A stretch of DNA of 64,000 nucleotides from Actinoplanes sp. NBRC 103695 (GCF_030269485.1 NZ_BSTL01000021.1:1-64000), one strand, 5' to 3'; shown: positions 34,953 through 44,190, counted from the stretch's first letter. Numbers and translations: made by a program. The notes: a model not told the origin generated them from the sequence alone.

Positions 34953-35639
34953 CTATCGGGACCGGCGGCGTAGCTGCGGGACGAGCAGCAGGGTGCACAG
35001 GGCGGCCGCGACGATCAGCAGGACGGGCACGAGCCACACCCAGACGCTCGCGTCCTCCGGCTGGGCCTGCGCCACGGCGGCGGGGGGCGACGAGGGAGCC
35101 GGAGCAGCCGCGGCCGACGGGCGGGCGACGCCCTCGGCGGCCAGGAGCTCGGGCTTGGGCTGGTCGGTGGGGGCCTGCCAGCCGGGCGGGGCGGGCGAGA
35201 CGGCGCCCTCGTAGATGAAGCGCAGCTCGCCCTTCACCTTGTCGCCGTCGGAGGCGACGTTGTAGTAGGTCGCCACGTACGTCCCGGGCGCCGGCCAGTG
35301 CGACACCTTCACGGAGACCGGGAAGCCGGTGGTGTAGAGCAACGGCTCCCACTGGCCGTCCTTGAGCTGGTACTCGCGGACCGGCTCGGCCAGCTTGGCT
35401 GGCTCGCCGTGCGACCAGCCGCCGTCGACGCGGACGCCGGTGGGTGCGGTGACGGTGAAGTACGCGTACGCCGCGGGTTTCTCGGTGAAGGTCATCGAGA
35501 CGGCCTCGAGCCGCTCCGTCACGGTGCTGCCCTGGGCGGGTGTGCTGGCGGCGAGGGTGCCGTGGGCGAGTGCCGGCGAGGGCACCGCGATCGCACCGGC
35601 GAGCACGCCGACGAGCACCATCACCACAGATCGACGCAC
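34953..35639 (-). CDS. CopC/YobA-like exported copper-resistance domain protein
   Basis: A 228-residue exported protein with a signal peptide (VVMVLVGVLAGAIAVPSPALA). The mature N-terminus begins with His (HGTLAASTPAQGSTV), the first Cu ligand of CopC. The block GTYVATYYNVASDGDKVKGELRFIYEG corresponds to the CopC motif that normally reads DGH; here the second His is Asp, so Cu(II) binding may be weakened. A Pro/Ala linker and a C-terminal transmembrane helix (LVPVLLIVAAALCTLLLV) anchor it. No CopD partner is adjacent. Confidence 0.8.
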   Translation of the reverse strand: MRRSVVMVLVGVLAGAIAVPSPALAHGTLAASTPAQGSTVTERLEAVSMTFTEKPAAYAYFTVTAPTGVRVDGGWSHGEPAKLAEPVREYQLKDGQWEPLLYTTGFPVSVKVSHWPAPGTYVATYYNVASDGDKVKGELRFIYEGAVSPAPPGWQAPTDQPKPELLAAEGVARPSAAAAPAPSSPPAAVAQAQPEDASVWVWLVPVLLIVAAALCTLLLVPQLRRRSR

Positions 35640-35714
35640 GTAAGCAGGTTAGTGGCCCGGGAGAGTTCCCCCCGGGCCACGTGATCAGATCGAGATCTTC
35701 CCGGCGCCCGCGCC

Positions 35715-37307
35715 CTATTCGCGTGCGAAGACGAGCCGGCGCAACGCCACTTTGGCGAACTTCCCGGTCGCGGTCTTCGGGATCTCCGCCAGGAAGCGGA
35801 AGTCGTCCGGCACCCACCACGAGGCCACCCGGCCGGCGAGGTAGGCGCGCAGATCCTCGGCGGCGAGCGTCCGCCCCGGCGCGAGCACCACGCACGCCAG
35901 CGGCCGCTCACCCCACCGGTCGTCGGGCACGGCGACGACCGCGGCCTCGGCCACGTCGGGGTGCGCCATGATCTCGTTCTCCAGCGTCACCGACGAGATC
36001 CACTCGCCGCCGGACTTCACCAGATCCTTGGTCCGGTCGACGATCCGCAGGTAGCCGTCCCGGTCGATGGTGCCCACGTCCCCGGTCCGCAGCCAGCCGT
36101 CGGCGCTGAGATCGGCCGGCGTGGAACCGAAGTATCCGGAGGCGACGGTCGGGCCGCTGACCTGCACCTCCCCCGGCGTGGTCCCGTCGTGCGCCACCAC
36201 CGAGCCGTCCTCGCCGACGAGCCGCACCTCGGTCAGCGGCACCGGGCGTCCCGGGGTGCAGAGGACCTCGCGCCGGGCGGCCGCGTCCAGACCGTCGTGG
36301 GTGGACGCCAGCCGCGCGCAGGTGACCAGCGGGCTGGTCTCGGTCATCCCCCACGAGCTGCTGAGGGTGACACCGGCGACCTCCTCGTACGCCTGGGAGA
36401 GCGCCTGTGGCAGCGCGCTGCCGCCGCTGACCGTCATCCGCAGCGCGGTCAGGTCGAGCCCCGGCAGCAGCGGTTCCAGGCTGCGCCAGATCGCCGGGAC
36501 GGCCGCCGTGAACGTGACCTTGTGCCTGGTCAGCTGCAAGGCGAGAGCGTCCGGGCTCATCCTCGGGCCGGGCAGCACCAGGTCGGCGCCGGCCATCGCG
36601 GCGGCGTACGGCAGGCCCCAGGCGTTGACGTGGAACATCGGGACGATCGGCATGACCACGTCGCGTTCGCTGATGGCCAGGCTGTCGGCGCCGAGCAGGA
36701 CCAGGGTGTGCAGCACGATCGAGCGGTGGCTGTAGAGGACGCCCTTCGGCCGCCCGGTCGTGCCGGACGTGTAGCAGAGGCTGGCGGCGTCGGTCTCGGC
36801 GACGACGGCCGGGGCGGTCGCGGGCGCCCGGGCGAGCAGGTCCTCGTAGTCGTGCACCCGAGGGTCGTCCGGGATCGGTTCGTCCCCTTCGTCGTCCATG
36901 ACGACGATGTGACGGGCCTCGGCCAGCACCGGCCACACCGTCGGCAGCAGCGACCGGTCGACGAAGATCACGTCGTCGGCCGCGTCGGCCAGGATGAAGC
37001 GCAGGTCGGCGGCGAACAGCCGGTGGTTGAGCGTGTGCAGCACCCGGCCCGCGCTCGGCACCGCCAGGTAGAGCTCCACATGCCGCTGCGAGTTCCAGCC
37101 GAAGGTGCCGACCCGCGCTCCGGCCGGCACCTCGAGCAGGTCGAGGACGCCCGTCAGCCGGCGCGCCCGCTCGACCACCTCACCCCAGGTCGCCGCCGTC
37201 TCCCCGGCCGCCGTGGCCGTGATGACCCGCTTGCCCGCGAACAGGCCGGACGCGCGCCGCATCAGCGAGGCGACGTCGAGCGGCCGGTCCTGCATCAGGC
37301 CGAGCAC
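35715..37307 (-). CDS. Acyl-CoA ligase (FadD/DmdB-like AMP-binding enzyme)
   Basis: A 530-residue adenylate-forming enzyme. Motifs: P-loop YTSGTTGRPKGV, WGMTETSP, the hinge region DGWLRTGDVG...GYLRIVDRTKDLVKSGGEWIS, and the catalytic Lys in PKTATGKFAKVALR. The N-terminus (LGLMQDRPLDVASLMRRA) is typical for medium/long-chain and 3-(methylthio)propionyl-CoA-type ligases. It is the last gene of a minus-strand operon with a CUT2-type importer, an SDR and a lactonase, so its substrate is probably an acid released from the imported compound. Confidence 0.9.
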   Translation of the reverse strand: MLGLMQDRPLDVASLMRRASGLFAGKRVITATAAGETAATWGEVVERARRLTGVLDLLEVPAGARVGTFGWNSQRHVELYLAVPSAGRVLHTLNHRLFAADLRFILADAADDVIFVDRSLLPTVWPVLAEARHIVVMDDEGDEPIPDDPRVHDYEDLLARAPATAPAVVAETDAASLCYTSGTTGRPKGVLYSHRSIVLHTLVLLGADSLAISERDVVMPIVPMFHVNAWGLPYAAAMAGADLVLPGPRMSPDALALQLTRHKVTFTAAVPAIWRSLEPLLPGLDLTALRMTVSGGSALPQALSQAYEEVAGVTLSSSWGMTETSPLVTCARLASTHDGLDAAARREVLCTPGRPVPLTEVRLVGEDGSVVAHDGTTPGEVQVSGPTVASGYFGSTPADLSADGWLRTGDVGTIDRDGYLRIVDRTKDLVKSGGEWISSVTLENEIMAHPDVAEAAVVAVPDDRWGERPLACVVLAPGRTLAAEDLRAYLAGRVASWWVPDDFRFLAEIPKTATGKFAKVALRRLVFARE

Positions 37308-37310
37308 GGC

Positions 37311-38210
37311 CTACGCGCCCGGGACGTCGAGGACGCCCGGGACGTCGACGCGGAACGCGATCAGGCGGGCCTCGGTGGCGGCCTTGCGTGCCTCGTCGTG
37401 GAAGTCCGGCGCGGCGCAGGCGTACAGGGTCCGGCCGTCGGCGCCGCCCAGCCCGCAGGCGTAGACCGGTGTGCCGGGGCGGATCTCGTCGGTGATCGTG
37501 CCGCCCTCGACGACGCGGATGAGGCGGTCGCCGGTGGCGTCGGCGATCCACAGCCCGCCCTCGGCGTCGAGGCAGGCGCCGTCGCCGGCCACGGTCACCG
37601 AGGCCAGCGCCTGCTCCACCGACCTCTCGGGCAGCGGGCCGAACCGGGCCCACGTCCGGCGGTTGACGAGCCGCCCGTCGCCGGTCAGGTCGAAGGCGCT
37701 GACCCGGTCGCCGAAGGTCTCCACCACCAGCAGGACGCCGTCCGGGGTGATCACGCTGCCGTTGGGGAACCACAGGTCGTCGGCGACCTCGGTGACCGTG
37801 CCGTCCGGGTCCACCCGGTGCAGCGAAGTGGGCTCGATCGGGTCGCCGGCCATCAGGTCGAACCCGAAGTCGCCGACGTAGGCGCGGCCCTGGGCGTCGA
37901 CGCACATGTCGTTCGGGGGGCCCGCGACGTGCCCGGACAGGTCGGCGTGGGTGACCAGCGTGCCGTCGTCCTCGCGGCGCAGCACCCGGCGGTCGGTCAT
38001 CGAGACGATCAGCAGCCGGCCGTCGGGCAGCCAGCCGAGCCCGGACGGCTGCCCCGGCACCTCGGCCTCGACGCGCAGGTCCGAGCCGTCCTCGCGGGCC
38101 GACGAGACGCGGTAGCCGTAGAAGTCGGAGAACCAGATCCGGTCGTCGTGCCAGCGCGGCGCCTCCAGGAAGTGTGCGTCCGCCACCACGGTGGTGTGCT
38201 GGTCACTCAT
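37311..38210 (-). CDS. SMP-30/gluconolactonase-type lactone hydrolase
   Basis: A 299-residue six-bladed propeller enzyme: FLEAPRWHDDRIWFSDFYGYRV carries the N-terminal metal-ligand Glu, GPPNDMCVDAQGRAYVGDFGF the central Asn, and DGACLDAEGGLWIADATGDRL the Asp ligand. Members hydrolyse sugar or other lactones with a divalent metal. It lies 10 bp after the SDR gene and 3 bp before the CoA ligase gene. A dehydrogenase making a lactone, then a lactonase, then a ligase forms a coherent three-step sequence. Confidence 0.9.
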   Translation of the reverse strand: MSDQHTTVVADAHFLEAPRWHDDRIWFSDFYGYRVSSAREDGSDLRVEAEVPGQPSGLGWLPDGRLLIVSMTDRRVLRREDDGTLVTHADLSGHVAGPPNDMCVDAQGRAYVGDFGFDLMAGDPIEPTSLHRVDPDGTVTEVADDLWFPNGSVITPDGVLLVVETFGDRVSAFDLTGDGRLVNRRTWARFGPLPERSVEQALASVTVAGDGACLDAEGGLWIADATGDRLIRVVEGGTITDEIRPGTPVYACGLGGADGRTLYACAAPDFHDEARKAATEARLIAFRVDVPGVLDVPGA

Positions 38211-38220
38211 GTTTCCCCCT

Positions 38221-38958
38221 TCATAGCGAGATTCCGCCGTCGACCGGGAGGACGACGCCGGTGATGTAGGCCGCCTCGTCGGAGGCGAGGAACGCGACCG
38301 CCGCCGCCATCTCCGAGGCTTCGGCGAAACGCCCCATCGGGATGGCCGCGGTGAGTTCGGCGAGCTTGCCGGGTGGGACAGACGAGATCATCCGGGTACG
38401 CGCGTTCGGCGAGATCGCGTTGACGGTGGTGCCGAACCGCGCCAGTTCCTTGGCCGTGGTCTTGGTGAACCCGATGATCCCGGCCTTCGCCATCGCGTAG
38501 TTCGACTGCCCCGGATTCCCCCTCAGCCCGGTGTACGACGTCACGTTGATGACCCGCCCCGACCCCTGCCGGCGGAAGTGCGGCACCGCCGCCCGGGTGA
38601 ACCGGAACGTCCCGCCCGCGTGCACCGCCATCACGGTCTCGTAGTCGTCGTCGCTGAGCTTCCACACCACGCCGTCGCGCAGGATCCCGGCGTTGTTGAC
38701 CAGCACGTCGATCCGGCCGGTCTCGGCAACCACGCGGGCGACCACGCCGTCGACCTGCGCGCTGTCGGTCACGTCCGCGCCCAGCCCCACGGCGCCGATC
38801 TCGCGGGCGGTGTCCTCGACCACGTCGGCCTCCACGTCGACCAGGTACACGCTCGCACCGGCCGCGCGGAAGTGCTCGCCGACCGCCCGTCCGACGCCCC
38901 GGGCCGCCCCGGTGACCAGGACGGTACGCCCGGAGAAGTCGAAGCTCAGGTTCGCCAT
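38221..38958 (-). CDS. SDR-family oxidoreductase (FabG-like)
   Basis: A 245-residue classical SDR: cofactor motif VTGAARGVGRA, Asp/Glu residues in LVDVEAD that favour NAD(H), NNAG at the expected position, catalytic Ser in VTSYTG and Y-x-x-x-K in SNYAMAKAG. The stretch AGILRDGVVWKLSDDDYETVMAVHAGGTF resembles the 17-beta-hydroxysteroid or multifunctional beta-oxidation branch. Its start overlaps the permease stop (TGATG), so it is coupled to the importer genes. Confidence 0.92.
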   Translation of the reverse strand: MANLSFDFSGRTVLVTGAARGVGRAVGEHFRAAGASVYLVDVEADVVEDTAREIGAVGLGADVTDSAQVDGVVARVVAETGRIDVLVNNAGILRDGVVWKLSDDDYETVMAVHAGGTFRFTRAAVPHFRRQGSGRVINVTSYTGLRGNPGQSNYAMAKAGIIGFTKTTAKELARFGTTVNAISPNARTRMISSVPPGKLAELTAAIPMGRFAEASEMAAAVAFLASDEAAYITGVVLPVDGGISL

Positions 38959-39923
38959 CAGGCCTCCGCCGTCCTGGTTCGTGCCCGGATCCGGTCGATG
39001 CCCCGGCGCAGGCCCGGCGAGTCGATCGCCACGATCACCGCGAGCAGCGCGGCGTAGAACAGCTGCGTCGACCAGTCCGGCAGGTAGGCGACGGCCACGA
39101 TCTGGGCGAGCAGCGCCACCGCCAGCGCGCCCGCGAGCAGCCCCCACGGGTTGCCTCGCCCACCGGCCAGGGACACGCCACCGAGCAGCGCGGCGACCGC
39201 GGCGATGAGCAGCGGCCGCAGCCCGGGATCGGGGTTGGCCGAGGCGAAGCTGAAGCAGAGCAGTCCCCCGCCCAGCGCCGCCAGTGTCCCCGAGGTGGTG
39301 AACAGCAGCACCAGCCGGCGGTCCACGCGGACACCGGCGACTCGACTGGCCCGCCGGTCGCCGCCGATCGCCCGCAGTTCCGCCCCGAGCCGCGTTCCGC
39401 CGAGCACGAGCGCCGCGAGCCCGAACGCCGCGAGGGTGATCAGGCTGCGCGGAGAGAAGACGCCGGCGACGGTCTGGTCGACCCACAAGGTCGCGTCACG
39501 GTTGGTGAAGGTCACGCTCAGACCACCCGAGATGGCGTACGCGAGCCCGAGAAGCGCGATGTACGCCGCAAGGGTGACCGGCACCGACGGGACGCGAAGC
39601 CACGCGATCAGTCCACCCTGGACGGCCCCGATCACCGCGCCCGCGACGACCGCCGCCAGCAGCCCGAGCACCGCCGACGACTGGCCGGCCTGCACGGCGA
39701 TCATCCCGCCGACGGCGTAGGTGCCCACCACGGACAGGTCGAACTCCCCGGCGATCATCGTCAGCCCGATCGCGAGCGCCAGCAGCCCGATCTGCGCGAA
39801 CCCCTGCAGGGCGTTGTAGATGTCGAAGGTCGCCAGCGGGACGCCCGTGCCCAGTGGCGTCAGCGCGAAGGCGACCACCACGAGCAGCAGAGCCGCGGCC
39901 GGGACGAGCCTCTCCTGCCTCAT
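38958..39923 (-). CDS. CUT2-type ABC transporter permease (RbsC-like), second
   Basis: A 321-residue hydrophobic protein of the branched-chain/ribose permease family: repeated helices, LAIGLTMIAGEFDLSVVGTYAVGGM near residues 55-80 (the conserved GxxDLSVG-like box) and AIGGDRRASRVAGVRV, the equivalent of the G-x-N-x-x-A-A-x-x-x-G-I coupling loop, with partial degeneration. It overlaps the other permease by four bases and the SDR by one. It probably forms a heterodimeric channel with the 39920 gene. Confidence 0.92.
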   Translation of the reverse strand: MRQERLVPAAALLLVVVAFALTPLGTGVPLATFDIYNALQGFAQIGLLALAIGLTMIAGEFDLSVVGTYAVGGMIAVQAGQSSAVLGLLAAVVAGAVIGAVQGGLIAWLRVPSVPVTLAAYIALLGLAYAISGGLSVTFTNRDATLWVDQTVAGVFSPRSLITLAAFGLAALVLGGTRLGAELRAIGGDRRASRVAGVRVDRRLVLLFTTSGTLAALGGGLLCFSFASANPDPGLRPLLIAAVAALLGGVSLAGGRGNPWGLLAGALAVALLAQIVAVAYLPDWSTQLFYAALLAVIVAIDSPGLRRGIDRIRARTRTAEA

Positions 39924-40882
39924 CTGCGCCCCCGGACATGGACCAGGACCACGACTGCGAGCACGAGGACCCCCTTCACCAGGATCTGGATCCCGGTCGA
40001 GTAACCGCGGAGGAGCAGGACGTCGGTGATCACCGAGATCAGCAGGGCGCCGCCGAGCGTCCGCAGCGCGGAGCCCTTCCCGCCGGCGATCGCGGTGCCG
40101 CCGACCAGGACTGCGGCGATCGCGTCGAGGGTGAGCGTGCCGGCCAGGTTGGTGGTGGCGCTGGTGTTGAAGGCCGCCAGGAAGATCCCGGTGATCGCCA
40201 GGCACAGCCCGAAGAACGCCCATGCCACGCCCGTCACCCGGCCCACCGGCAGGCCGGCCGCGCGGGCGGCGGCCCGGTTCTCGCCGACGAGGTACATCTG
40301 CCGTCCCGCGGTCGTCCGCCGCAGGATCCACTCGGCCACCACGGCGAGCAGCAGCAGGACGTAGACGGCCAGCGGCAGCCCGAGCGGCGTCGCGTTGAGG
40401 ATCTGGTAGCCGCCGGTCGCGGCGTTCACCGGTGTGCCGCCGCTGAACCAGACCGATCCGCCGCCGATCGCGAAGCCCGCGGCGATCGTCAGGACGATCG
40501 GGTTGGCCTCCCAGTAGCCGACCGCCAGGCCCTGGATCGCGGTGACCACGACCCCGCCCAGCAGGGCGAGCACGATGGCGACGGCCAGGCCGAGATCCAG
40601 CGTCGCGAGGAACACCATGGCGACGACGGTGGCGGTCTGCGAGGCCGCCATCGAGACCGCCGAGCCGGCGATCATCACGAGCGTCGCGCCGATCGCGGTG
40701 ATGCCGACCAGCGCCGTCGATGCCAGGATCGCCCGGGCGTTGCCGAGGCTCAGGAAACGGTCCGTGGTGACGGCTATCGGCACCAGGGCCAGCACGACGA
40801 CGGCCAGCGCGATCGTCAGCAGTCCTGGTCGCGTACGCGAAGCCCGGGTTGTCTTGGTCGGTGGGGTCGCGGTCAGGCTCAT
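39920..40882 (-). CDS. CUT2-type ABC transporter permease (RbsC-like), first
   Basis: A 320-residue membrane permease. The typical CUT2 blocks are LVGITAIGATLVMIAGSAVSMAASQTATV, VGENRAAARAAGLPVGRVTGVAW (coupling loop) and LDAIAAVLVGGTAIAGGKGS. The canonical motif after MIAG is a Gly/Ser-rich DLSVGS; here it reads SAVSMAAS, so it lacks the Asp, a difference from ribose permeases that may reflect a non-sugar ligand. It overlaps the ATPase stop by one base (TGATG). Confidence 0.92.
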   Translation of the reverse strand: MSLTATPPTKTTRASRTRPGLLTIALAVVVLALVPIAVTTDRFLSLGNARAILASTALVGITAIGATLVMIAGSAVSMAASQTATVVAMVFLATLDLGLAVAIVLALLGGVVVTAIQGLAVGYWEANPIVLTIAAGFAIGGGSVWFSGGTPVNAATGGYQILNATPLGLPLAVYVLLLLAVVAEWILRRTTAGRQMYLVGENRAAARAAGLPVGRVTGVAWAFFGLCLAITGIFLAAFNTSATTNLAGTLTLDAIAAVLVGGTAIAGGKGSALRTLGGALLISVITDVLLLRGYSTGIQILVKGVLVLAVVVLVHVRGRR

Positions 40883-42345
40883 CACGCCGCGTCCTTCCCC
40901 TCGGTCATGTCCCGCATCAGCGCCGCGCCGTCCGTGCCGCCCTGGTAAGTCTCGACGACCCGGCCGTCGCGCATGGTGAGGATGACGTCGCCGAGTTCCA
41001 GGAGTTCCTCGAGCTCGGTGGAGGCGAAGACGACCACCAGGCCCGCGTCGGCTGCGTCGCGCAGCAGCCGGTGGATCGCCGCCCGGCCGCCGACGTCGAC
41101 GCCCCGGGTCGGCTCGTCCAGCAGCAGCGCGTGCACATCCGGCCGGTCCAGCGACCGCCCGACGAACACCTTCTGCTGGTTGCCGCCGCTGAGGGCCCGG
41201 ACCGGATCGGCCAGCCGGTCCTCCGGCAGCCCGGCCCGCGCGGCGAGGGACCGGGCGGTGCGGGCCTTGTGCAGCCGGGTGGCCGTGAGATTCCGCGCGA
41301 CGGACTGGTCCAGGAAGAGCCCCTCGCCCTTGCGGTCGTTGGAGACGAAGGCGATCCCCGCCCGCGCCGCGCCGACCGGGCTCCGGAACGGGACGGCCCG
41401 GTCGCGCAGTTCCACGCTGCCGTCCGCGGTCGGATGCAGCCCGGCGACCGCCCGCAGCACGTCCGACGCGCCGCTGCCGAGCTGCCCGGCCAGGGCGTAG
41501 ATCCGGCCGGCTCGCGCGGTCAACGTGAAGTCCGCGAGCCGGCCCGGCACCCGCAGGTGCTCGATCCGCAGCGCGTGGGTCAGATCCGGGTCGGGCTGCC
41601 GGGACGCCTCCAGGCGGTGCGGGGTCTCGCCGAGCATGTGCACGATGAGCCGCTCGACGGTCAGCTCGGCCGCCGGGGCGGTGGTGACCCGGCGGCCGTC
41701 GCGCAGCACCGTGACCGTGTCGCAGAGTTCCAGCACCTCGGGCAGCCGATGTGACACGAAGATGACGGCGCACCCGCGGGCGGCGACCCGGCGTACGGCT
41801 GCGAAGACTGTTTGGCTCTCCGCCTCGCTGAGGGTGGCCGTCGGCTCGTCCAGGATGACCACGCGCGCCCGCTGGCTGAGCGCCTTCGCGATCTCGACGA
41901 GCTGACGTTCGCCCAGGCTCAGCGTCGACACGAGCTGGCCCGGCCGCAGCCGCTCCAGCCCGATGTCGCGCAGGATCTCGCGGCAACGCTCGGCCGCGGC
42001 CCGCCGCCGCTTGATCAGCGGGGCGTCGATGTCGCCGAGCATCATGTTCTCCAGCACGGTCAGCGCCGGGACCACGCTCAGCTCCTGGTCGACCAGGGCC
42101 ACGCCGAGCTGCTGCGCGACCTGCCGGCTGCGCAGGTCGACCTCCTCCCCGGCGAGCAGCACCCGGCCGGCGTCGGGCGTCAGCTGCCCCGACAGCATCT
42201 TGACGACCGTGCTCTTGCCCGCGCCGTTGTGCCCGCAGAGAGCGTGGATCTCGCCGGCCCCGACGGTGAGGGAGACCTCCCGCACCGCCGGGACACCGGC
42301 GAAGCTGCGCGCGAGCGCGTCGATGACGACCAGGGGCTGCGTCAT
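40882..42345 (-). CDS. CUT2-type ABC transporter ATPase with two nucleotide-binding domains (RbsA-like)
   Basis: A 487-residue tandem ATPase. Domain 1 has Walker A GHNGAGKST, signature LSLGERQLVEIAKAL and Walker B VVILDEPTATLSE; domain 2 has a degenerate Walker A (GQLGSGASD) and signature LSGGNQQKVFVGR with LLLDEPTRGVDVG. This asymmetry is typical of RbsA/XylG-type proteins. It overlaps the binding-protein gene by four bases. It energises import through the two permeases. Confidence 0.94.
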   Translation of the reverse strand: MTQPLVVIDALARSFAGVPAVREVSLTVGAGEIHALCGHNGAGKSTVVKMLSGQLTPDAGRVLLAGEEVDLRSRQVAQQLGVALVDQELSVVPALTVLENMMLGDIDAPLIKRRRAAAERCREILRDIGLERLRPGQLVSTLSLGERQLVEIAKALSQRARVVILDEPTATLSEAESQTVFAAVRRVAARGCAVIFVSHRLPEVLELCDTVTVLRDGRRVTTAPAAELTVERLIVHMLGETPHRLEASRQPDPDLTHALRIEHLRVPGRLADFTLTARAGRIYALAGQLGSGASDVLRAVAGLHPTADGSVELRDRAVPFRSPVGAARAGIAFVSNDRKGEGLFLDQSVARNLTATRLHKARTARSLAARAGLPEDRLADPVRALSGGNQQKVFVGRSLDRPDVHALLLDEPTRGVDVGGRAAIHRLLRDAADAGLVVVFASTELEELLELGDVILTMRDGRVVETYQGGTDGAALMRDMTEGKDAA

Positions 42346-43355
42346 GCCTGGCTGCACTGCTCCTCGAACTGCGCGATGGTGGCCTTGGTGACCCGGTCCT
42401 CCTTGACCAGCTCGCTCTTCGGCGGGTTCGCGCCCTCGAAGTACCGCTTGATGTAGTCGGCGGTCTGCTTGGCGATCGTGATCGGGTCCTCGGTCGCGGT
42501 GCCGTACATCTCGCCGCTCTTGATCGCCGTGATGCCGGCCTTGAAGCAGTTGCCGCCGGTGACGACCAGCCCGTCGGTCCCGCCGACCTTGCAGCCGGCC
42601 TGCTTCGCCGCCTGGACGATCGGCAGCGCCATGTAGTCGGCCATGCCGTAGGCGGCCTGGATGCCGTCGCAGCCGTGCTTGGCGAACAGCTGCTGGGCCA
42701 CCTTGCCGGACGCCGTCGGATCCCAGTTGGTGTCCTGGTCCTCGATCACCTGGTACTGCGGCGAGGCCGCCATCACCTTGCCGAAGCCCTTCATCCGGTC
42801 CTGGGTGACGAGCATCGCCTTGGTGCCGGACAGCACGATGACCTTGCCGGACTCGCGGCCCTGCGCCTTGAGGCCCTCGACGATGTTCTGCGCCGCGAAC
42901 TCGCCCAGCTTCTCGTTGTCGGAGAGCACGGACATGACGTCGGCCTCGACCGAGGGGTCGGGCCGGCCGTCCACCACGAGTACGGGCACTCCGGCCTGCT
43001 TGGCCTTCTGGATCGGCACCACGGTCGCCGTGGTGTCCCACAGCGCCGCGACGATCAGGCCGGGCTTCTGCGAGACGGCCTGGTTGAAGTTCTGCACCTG
43101 GGTGCCGGCGTCCATGCTCGTCAGGTCGTTGATCTTGATGCCGGACGAGGCGAGCTCGGCCTTGAAGGTCTTGTTGTACGCGGCGCCCCACGGGCTGGCG
43201 TCGCCGTAGCCGACGAAGGCGATCGTCTTGCCCTGCGTTCCGGTCTTGGTGGCGGTCGCGCCGGTTGACCCGCCGCCGCCGCAACCGGCGACCGTGAGGG
43301 CTATGCCCAGGGCGCCGGTGACAAGTCCAGCGCGCAGTGATCGGAACCCGAACAT
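42342..43355 (-). CDS. CUT2-type ABC transporter substrate-binding lipoprotein (RbsB-like)
   Basis: A 337-residue periplasmic-binding-protein-1-type lipoprotein: signal FGFRSLRAGLVTGALGIALTVAGC with the Cys at residue 25, then KTIAFVGYGDASPWGAAYNKTFKAELASSG, a standard start of RbsB-like domains. Four further Cys residues (HGCDG, AGCKVGG, GNCFKAG, EEQCSQA) are unusual for ribose-type proteins and could form disulfides. ATG 43355 has GGAGAG upstream; the longer frame to 43433 is not needed. First gene of the operon. Confidence 0.93.
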   Translation of the reverse strand: MFGFRSLRAGLVTGALGIALTVAGCGGGGSTGATATKTGTQGKTIAFVGYGDASPWGAAYNKTFKAELASSGIKINDLTSMDAGTQVQNFNQAVSQKPGLIVAALWDTTATVVPIQKAKQAGVPVLVVDGRPDPSVEADVMSVLSDNEKLGEFAAQNIVEGLKAQGRESGKVIVLSGTKAMLVTQDRMKGFGKVMAASPQYQVIEDQDTNWDPTASGKVAQQLFAKHGCDGIQAAYGMADYMALPIVQAAKQAGCKVGGTDGLVVTGGNCFKAGITAIKSGEMYGTATEDPITIAKQTADYIKRYFEGANPPKSELVKEDRVTKATIAQFEEQCSQA

Positions 43356-43388
43356 CGGCTCTCCTTCGAGCTCAGAAGCGGTTGCTGT

Positions 43389-43412
43389 GTGACTTACTAA
43401 GCGCATAGTCAC
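43389..43412. promoter_or_regulatory. Inverted repeat in the importer/TetR divergent region
   Basis: GTGACT (43389-43394) and AGTCAC (43407-43412) are exact inverse copies around 12 bases; a second weaker pair GTGTG...CACAC lies at 43425-43442. Both lie between the divergent binding-protein and TetR starts and are candidate TetR operators. Confidence 0.45.
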
Positions 43413-43476
43413 CTGGTAATCTGCGTGTGTCAACCGTCACACTCACGTGACGCTCACGAAATGGGAGATTCGGGCG

Positions 43477-44190
43477 ATGGCGAAGAAGCGGCAGGCCCGG
43501 TTCACCACCGAGGACCTCGAAGGGCTCCCCGAGCTGGAAGACGAGTCACCCATGCTCTGGGACGAGTCACGCGGCGAGGTGCAGCGCAGACTCCTCACCG
43601 CGGCGGTCCGCTGCTTCGCCTCCAACGGCTTCCACGCCACCACCACCCGGGACATCTCCGGCGCCGTCGGCCTCAGCCCCGCGGCGCTGTACGTGCACTT
43701 CCCCTCGAAGGAGGACGTGCTCTTCGAGATCATCCGCACCGCGCACGCCCGGGCGCTGGCCGCCGTCACCGACCCGGCCCTGACCGGCATCGAGGACCCG
43801 GTCCGCCACCTGTGGGCGCTCGTCGCCCGCTATACCGAGTGGCACGCCCGCTACCACGTGGCCGCCCGCGTCAGCCAGTACGAGCTGGCCGGCCTCTCCC
43901 CCGAGCACTACGAGCAGATCCTCGAGACCCGCCACCGGACCAATGTGGTCTTCCGCAGCGCCGTCGAGCGCGGCGTCACCACTGGCGCGTTCGCCGAGGT
44001 GGACGTCAAGCGGGTCGCCCGCGCGATCCTGTCGCTCGGCATCGACCTGGTCCGGTGGTACCGCCGCGACGGCTCCGACTCCCCCGAGCAACTGGGCGAG
44101 TTCACCGCCCAGCTCGCCCTCAAGATGGCCATGACACCCGACCTCGACCTCGGCCCGGCACCCCGCCCCGAGTCCACCCTGGCCTCCTAA
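43477..44190 (+). CDS. TetR-family regulator (divergent from CUT2/acyl-CoA operon)
   Basis: A 237-residue regulator with an extended, charged N-terminal arm (about 35 residues, QARFTTEDLEGLPELEDESPMLWDES) before the HTH (VQRRLLTAAVRCFASNGFHATTTRDISGAVGLSPAALYVHFPSKEDVLFEII). The ligand domain (HARYHVAARVSQYELAGLSPEHYEQILETR) resembles TetR regulators of fatty-acid or steroid-type acyl-CoA pathways, which fits the adjacent ligase/SDR operon. ATG 43477 is preceded by GGGAG; GTG 43447 has no ribosome site. Confidence 0.9.
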   Translation: MAKKRQARFTTEDLEGLPELEDESPMLWDESRGEVQRRLLTAAVRCFASNGFHATTTRDISGAVGLSPAALYVHFPSKEDVLFEIIRTAHARALAAVTDPALTGIEDPVRHLWALVARYTEWHARYHVAARVSQYELAGLSPEHYEQILETRHRTNVVFRSAVERGVTTGAFAEVDVKRVARAILSLGIDLVRWYRRDGSDSPEQLGEFTAQLALKMAMTPDLDLGPAPRPESTLAS

